From NCBI GenBank assembly GCA_937875295.1, contig CALLXS010000072.1, positions 1-40,593 of the forward strand: a stretch of DNA of 40,593 nt. The letters run 5' to 3'. The notes beneath the pieces were generated by a model. The model saw only the letters and a program-made list of their open reading frames with translations, was not told where the DNA came from and ran no database searches. A program made the position numbers and the translations under genes. Shown piece after piece: positions 36,406 through 40,593 of this stretch (the stretch's first letter is position 1; every line of letters starts with the position of its first letter). The DNA comes from an uncultured bacterium (GTDB taxonomy: Bacteria > Bacteroidota > Ignavibacteria > Kapaibacteriales > UBA2268).

Positions 36406-38598
36406 ATGGAAAATAATAAAAATTATTCAGCAAACAGCTATGAAGCTATATTAAGAGAAGCATCACAAACTAAAACCAAGGTAAATAGCTTTTCGAAGAC
36501 ATATCCAGCATTTATTGTATTACTTATATTTATTGCTTTAGCATTTTATGTACGTAGCACTGTAAAAGAAAATACTGAAAATCAATCAAAAGCAACTTTT
36601 GATAAAGCAGTAAACTCAGTAATGCTGAGATTAGAAAATAAATATAATTCTAATCTACAGGTACTTACTTCTATTCAAGGACTATATGATCAGTATGTGG
36701 AAGTAGTACGAGATTATTTCAAATTATATTCAAGCGTCCCTACTAGTACAAATGCCTCAATTAAATCTTTGATGTATGTACCTAAATTAAATGCTTCTGA
36801 AGTAGGAAATCACGTTTTTAATATGCAACGCCAAGGGCTATGGGAATATAATATTCATCCAGCTTCTACTGGGAATATAATTTACCCTGTGGAATTTATT
36901 GAACCTTTTGAAAAGAACATAAAACATTCAGGATATGATTTTATGTCTTCTCCTGATGATAAAACTGCAATAGAAAAAGCACGAGACAATAATATTATCA
37001 CAGCTACTCAAGTAAGCAAAACCATTAATATGGAAAATGGCGGCTTCTATATTTTTGCTCCTGTATATAAGCAAAATTCAAATAGAGATTCTAAAGAAGC
37101 AAGAAATGCAAATTATAATGGTGTGGTAGTAGAAGAGATTGATGCTAATAGATTTATTCTTGATGCTCTTGGAGGTAACTTCCCTTCAGACACAAGTATA
37201 GTGTTTCAATTATTCGATGGGAAATCTCTCATTTATAAATCTTCTAATTATGATAAATACAATGCAGACGACTTAAAAGATTTCAATTCTACCGAAATAT
37301 TAAATATCGCAGATAGACAAATTGAAGTAAAATTCTCTACAATACCAAATTTTAGAGATTGGCTAACAAGGAATTTGCATAACATATTGTTCTTGATTAC
37401 TCTTATTCTCGCAATTTTATTCTTCCTATTTATTTATTCTGTAACTACAAGTCGCGCAAGAGCTTTAGATTTAGCAGAAAGAATGACACGTTCGCAAAGA
37501 AGAATATTAGAATCATCAAAAGATATTATCTCTGTACTTGATTTACAAGGAAATTGGAAATCTATCAACCCAGCTACAGAATTAATTTTTAATTTAAATA
37601 GCGAGCAATTAATTGGAAAAAGTATTTCTGAATTATTTTTAAATCCGCAAGATTTTGAAAATTTACAGAAACAAGTCCTTGCAATTACTAACGAAGATAC
37701 TATTAGTGATGATTATGAAATGAAGTCTATTAATAATCCTGATAAATGGATTAGTTGGAACTTAACAGTATCAAAACCAGATGGACTTGTTTATGCAGTC
37801 GGTAGAGATGTTACTTTAGAAAAACTTGCTGAAAAAGAAGCTATCTTAAAAAGCAAACAAATGGAATTAGCTGGACAATATACTCGCGAAGCAAGTGAAT
37901 TTAAATCTTACTTTATGACAAAATTAAGCCATCAGATGCGTAACTCTCTTACTGGTATAGTCGGTTATTTGCAACTGCTTAATATGAAATTATATGAAAA
38001 TGAAGAAGAGCAAATGTCCTTTATTTCTCTTGCTGAAGAATCTTCAGAAGAATTATTTACATTCGTATCAGATTTAGTCGATGTTGCTGATACAGCCGCA
38101 GATGTGAGAACTAGAATTGACAGCTTAATTGTAAAAGATTTAATTACAAAATCTATCAATAAATATAAGGCTGAACATGAAACAGCACCTGAAATTACTA
38201 CAACATTCTTAGACGAAGGCGAATTTCCAGCGAAAGTAATTGTAGATTCTAATTATATCGATAAAGCAATGCAAAAGATATTATATGCAATTACTCAAGG
38301 AGTAGAAAAATCAGATTTACAAATAGCTGCTACTGAAAATACTTACGAAGGAGCGACTGAAATTCAAATGATGACTGATGGAAATGCACTAGTTTCTGAA
38401 ATGATAGGAATATATAAAGCAAATACTAATAATATTATTCCAAATCTAAATAGAGATAAAAATGATATTCTATTGAATTTAGCTATTGCTTCATCTGTAA
38501 TTAAAATGATGAATGGTACTATGAGTGTAGAGACTTTCGGACCAACTGAAGGAAACGTAATTCAAATTACTTTACCAATTAATAAAAAGACAAAATAA
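36406..38598 (+). CDS. CHASE-PAS sensor histidine kinase with a degenerate ATPase domain
   Basis: This 730-residue membrane sensor has TM1 at about 33-50 (FIVLLIFIALAFYV) and TM2 at about 326-347 (NILFLITLILAILFFLFIYS). Between them is a periplasmic CHASE-like domain (SIKSLMYVPKLNASE, GLWEYNIHPAST, GFYIFAPVY). A PAS domain follows at about 366-475 (ISVLDLQGNWKSINPATELI). The HisKA segment has the H-box SHQMRNSLTG with H509. The C-terminal region keeps the length and last strands of a HATPase (MNGTMSVETF, GNVIQITLPI) but lacks its signatures: the N-box positions read K624 and A628 instead of Asn, the G1 DxGxG reads D658-GNAL, and GLGL of G2 reads LAIA. ATP binding is therefore doubtful. It may act as a phosphatase, phospho-relay or scaffold for the receiver encoded just upstream. 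Confidence 0.9.
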   Translation: MENNKNYSANSYEAILREASQTKTKVNSFSKTYPAFIVLLIFIALAFYVRSTVKENTENQSKATFDKAVNSVMLRLENKYNSNLQVLTSIQGLYDQYVEVVRDYFKLYSSVPTSTNASIKSLMYVPKLNASEVGNHVFNMQRQGLWEYNIHPASTGNIIYPVEFIEPFEKNIKHSGYDFMSSPDDKTAIEKARDNNIITATQVSKTINMENGGFYIFAPVYKQNSNRDSKEARNANYNGVVVEEIDANRFILDALGGNFPSDTSIVFQLFDGKSLIYKSSNYDKYNADDLKDFNSTEILNIADRQIEVKFSTIPNFRDWLTRNLHNILFLITLILAILFFLFIYSVTTSRARALDLAERMTRSQRRILESSKDIISVLDLQGNWKSINPATELIFNLNSEQLIGKSISELFLNPQDFENLQKQVLAITNEDTISDDYEMKSINNPDKWISWNLTVSKPDGLVYAVGRDVTLEKLAEKEAILKSKQMELAGQYTREASEFKSYFMTKLSHQMRNSLTGIVGYLQLLNMKLYENEEEQMSFISLAEESSEELFTFVSDLVDVADTAADVRTRIDSLIVKDLITKSINKYKAEHETAPEITTTFLDEGEFPAKVIVDSNYIDKAMQKILYAITQGVEKSDLQIAATENTYEGATEIQMMTDGNALVSEMIGIYKANTNNIIPNLNRDKNDILLNLAIASSVIKMMNGTMSVETFGPTEGNVIQITLPINKKTK

Positions 38599-38618
38599 AG
38601 TTATAATATTGTAATATT

Positions 38619-38657
38619 AAAAGACCTACTTCTAATTAGAAATAGGTCTTTTTTTTT
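38619..38657 (+). terminator. Terminator between convergent genes
   Basis: A long hairpin (AAAAGACCTA at 38619-38628 with TAGGTCTTTT at 38643-38652, plus an inner TTCTAATTAGAA palindrome) is followed by T9 on the plus strand. It ends the OmpA-receiver-kinase unit. On the minus strand the tail is only TTTTAATATT, so it may also stop the FmdB-like gene transcript, but less well. Confidence 0.92.
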
Positions 38658-38676
38658 GATTAAATATATCGTTTTT

Positions 38677-38976
38677 TTAATTGTTTGCTACCGATGAGCA
38701 ACTATCTGAAGATGCGCAACAAGCACAATTGCCAGAATGATTGCTAACTGCAGCAGGTGCTGATGTATGAGAATGTTTATAGTCAGTCTCATAGAAACCT
38801 TTACCATTGAAAATAAGTCCAATGTTTTTACTTATTTGTCTTTCAACTTGTCCTTCACCTTTGATTTTTTGGTCACAAATTTCCATTGGGCAATTTGTTA
38901 ATGCATCAGCTGTAATTCTCTGACGATATTCGAATACTTTGCCGCATTTATGACATTTATATATATATGTTGGCAT
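38677..38976 (-). CDS. FmdB-family zinc-ribbon protein
   Basis: This 99-residue cytosolic protein has the FmdB/CxxC regulatory fold: MPTYIYKCHKCGKVFEYRQR with C8 and C11, and a second pair C29 and C34 (TNCPMEICD), predicted to bind one zinc. The segment GLIFNGKGFYETDYKH is the conserved second half of the family. The C-terminus is rich in Cys and Ser (CACCASSDSCSS), as in many members. The role is not established; FmdB was named as a putative regulator of amide degradation genes. It lies 55 bp downstream of trpS on the same strand and may be co-transcribed with it. Confidence 0.93.
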   Translation of the reverse strand: MPTYIYKCHKCGKVFEYRQRITADALTNCPMEICDQKIKGEGQVERQISKNIGLIFNGKGFYETDYKHSHTSAPAAVSNHSGNCACCASSDSCSSVANN

Positions 38977-39031
38977 TTTAATACGTTTATTATTATAAAA
39001 TTAGTTATTATCAATTAAAAATAAAATAGAA

Positions 39032-40045
39032 TTAGAAATTAACAAATCCTACTTTTTTATATACTTTTCTTAAGGTCTTTCTTGCTTGTATTGATGCTTT
39101 TTCAGCTCCATATGTTAAAATCTCTTTAAGAGCTTTTTCATCTTTTCGCACAGAAAAATATTTATCTCTAATAGGAGCAATTAATTCTGCGACAGCTTCT
39201 GCTACTGCAATTTTAAAATCACCATATCCAGCTCCACTAAATTCTTCTTCAATAGCTTGGTAATTTTTACCTGTCGCAATGTAATATAATGACATTAAAT
39301 TAGAGATGCCAGGTCTAGATTCATCGTATTTTATTTCAGAACCTGAATCAGTTACTGCGCGTTTGATTTTATTTTTAATGGTAGTATCATCATCATTTAA
39401 GAAAATACTTGCATTACTATTGGAGTCAGATTTAGACATTTTTTTGCTAGGGTCTTGCAAACTCATTATTTTTGCTCCTAACTTCACAATATACGGTTCG
39501 GGAACAATAAAAGTTTCAGAATAATTATTATTGAATCTTTGAGCTAAATTACGGCATAATTCTAAATGTTGTCTTTGGTCTTCGCCAACAGGCACTAAAT
39601 TAGCTTGGTAAAGTAAAATATCCGAAGCCATTAAAACAGGATATGTAAATAATCCAACATTTATATTTTCAGCGTGATTTGCAGATTTATCCTTAAATTG
39701 CGTCATTCTCGAGCATTCGCCCATTCCTGTAAATGTATTTAATACCCAAGTGAGCTGAGAATGTTCTGGCAGATGAGATTGGATAAATAAAATTGATTTT
39801 TCAGGATCTACTCCGCAAGCGATAAACATTGCTGCAGTATCGAGAGTAGATTTTCGTAAAACAGCAGGAGTTTGTCTAACTGTGATAGAATGCAAATCTG
39901 CTACCATATAATAACAATTAAACTCATCTTGCATTGCAGCCCAATTCCTTAAAGCTCCAGTATAATGACCGATTGTAAGAATTCCTGATGGTTGAATACC
40001 ACTTAAAATTATTTTTTTTTCTTCGTTTTGAAACGAATTTTCCAT
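39032..40045 (-). CDS. trpS: Tryptophanyl-tRNA synthetase
   Basis: This 337-residue class I aminoacyl-tRNA synthetase charges tRNA-Trp with tryptophan using ATP, in the cytosol. The HIGH-like signature is SGIQPSGILTIGHYTGA (15-31, with TIGH at 24-27). The Trp-binding helix region is YPVLMASDILLYQ (135-147, D141). VGEDQRQHLEL (153-163) is typical of bacterial TrpS, and the second signature is KKMSKSDSN (201-209). Length is normal. An N-terminal ten-residue extension precedes the first strand. It has no obvious T-box or leader peptide in the 113 bp upstream. Essential housekeeping gene; no sign of transfer. Confidence 0.98.
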   Translation of the reverse strand: MENSFQNEEKKIILSGIQPSGILTIGHYTGALRNWAAMQDEFNCYYMVADLHSITVRQTPAVLRKSTLDTAAMFIACGVDPEKSILFIQSHLPEHSQLTWVLNTFTGMGECSRMTQFKDKSANHAENINVGLFTYPVLMASDILLYQANLVPVGEDQRQHLELCRNLAQRFNNNYSETFIVPEPYIVKLGAKIMSLQDPSKKMSKSDSNSNASIFLNDDDTTIKNKIKRAVTDSGSEIKYDESRPGISNLMSLYYIATGKNYQAIEEEFSGAGYGDFKIAVAEAVAELIAPIRDKYFSVRKDEKALKEILTYGAEKASIQARKTLRKVYKKVGFVNF

Positions 40046-40158
40046 TCTAATTTGATTATTATTTTATAAAAAAGATTACAAAATTACGAAATTATTCCTA
40101 ATTATTATATATATTCTTACTATTACGAATATTCAAAAATATTGGAAATTGTAAAAAT

Positions 40159-40473
40159 TTATGATAATTCAGGAGGTAATGAGTCAATAATTTCGCTATT
40201 ATCATCTAAATCATCAGATTCTGAAGTAAGCACTATAATTGCTTTCTCGCGTTCTTCCTCTTTGACATAGATTTTAATAATAGCATTTTTACCTATAGTC
40301 ATCAATTTAGCGCTATCAATGTAATTCATCATCTGTGATTCGATATTTTCGCTCATTAACTTCCCTCTAATCATTTGAGCATCGAATTCATTAGTTATTT
40401 CACAAAGTAACACCCAAGTACTATTATCATCGAATTTAATGTAGCTTTTTTCTGTTAAGTCTGGAAAATTCAT
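40159..40473 (-). CDS. DUF2007 (putative signal-transducing protein) family
   Basis: This 104-residue protein matches the DUF2007 pattern: a ferredoxin-like alpha/beta fold beginning WVLLCEITNEFDAQMIRGKL, then ENIESQMMN and a second strand IIKIYVKEEEREKAIIVLTS. Such proteins are annotated as GlnB-like putative signal transducers, but their ligand and partner are not known. The C-terminal tail is acidic (DDLDDNSEIIDSLPPELS). It lies 113 bp upstream of trpS on the same strand. The assignment rests on the motif order in a short protein. Confidence 0.78.
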   Translation of the reverse strand: MNFPDLTEKSYIKFDDNSTWVLLCEITNEFDAQMIRGKLMSENIESQMMNYIDSAKLMTIGKNAIIKIYVKEEEREKAIIVLTSESDDLDDNSEIIDSLPPELS

Positions 40474-40593
40474 TTTTTTATCTTCTTATTAATTCTATAT
40501 TTTAAATATTGACGGTAGAAATAGTCTTTTAATTTATTGAAAATACTATAAATAATAATATGATAATAATTCACAAAAAAAATATTATAAATA

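Noticed and set aside
40079..40086. TAATTTTG on the minus strand upstream of trpS as a -7 promoter element
   Set aside because: It fits TAnnTTTG, but no TTG lies at the expected -33 distance and such matches are frequent at this base composition.

Overview
The window is about 40.6 kb of very AT-rich bacterial DNA, densely coded. It most likely comes from the Bacteroidota-related FCB group, near Ignavibacteria or Kapabacteria. The reasons are a PorV/PorQ-family outer-membrane protein, secreted proteins ending in type IX secretion (T9SS)-like tails, a GWxTD-type protein, a dockerin-like tail, a TonB-dependent receptor with an N-terminal carboxypeptidase-regulatory domain, and a DUF1573 protein. 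The lineage is inferred from gene content only; no rRNA or ribosomal protein gene is present. I saw no tRNA, CRISPR array or insertion sequence.

Region 1 (88-9474) is a same-strand set: a TonB-dependent receptor, a 1651-residue secreted protein with a VVPNPY-type C-terminal domain, and a PorV/PorQ barrel, closed by a strong terminator. Region 2 (9560-13624) holds envelope genes: a GWxTD-like protein, an LpxL-type acyltransferase overlapping a heptosyltransferase-type GT9 enzyme, and a convergent DUF1573 protein. Region 3 (13720-14759) is an orphan NarL/LuxR response regulator followed by the only long non-coding stretch.

Region 4 (14760-34448) is the striking part. Five exported proteins lie in a row: a signal-peptide-bearing tail-collar protein, a giant protein of about 4023 residues built from about six recurring modules, a 675-residue protein with translation and termination signals of an abundant product, a 685-residue protein with a dockerin-like calcium-binding tail, and a 442-residue protein with a T9SS type A-like tail. 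The three middle proteins are linked by sequence. The giant and the 675-residue protein share a last module ending in an almost identical NNGI-EVG-x-CQ terminus. The 685-residue protein shares N-terminal motifs with both. I infer an undescribed multi-protein surface layer or appendage.

Region 5 (34558-38598) is an OmpA-family protein, a stand-alone receiver and a CHASE-PAS sensor kinase. The kinase keeps its phospho-acceptor His, but its ATPase domain has lost the N, G1 and G2 signatures. Region 6 (minus strand, 40473-38677) is housekeeping: a DUF2007 protein, tryptophanyl-tRNA synthetase and an FmdB-type zinc-ribbon protein, separated from region 5 by a terminator hairpin between convergent genes.
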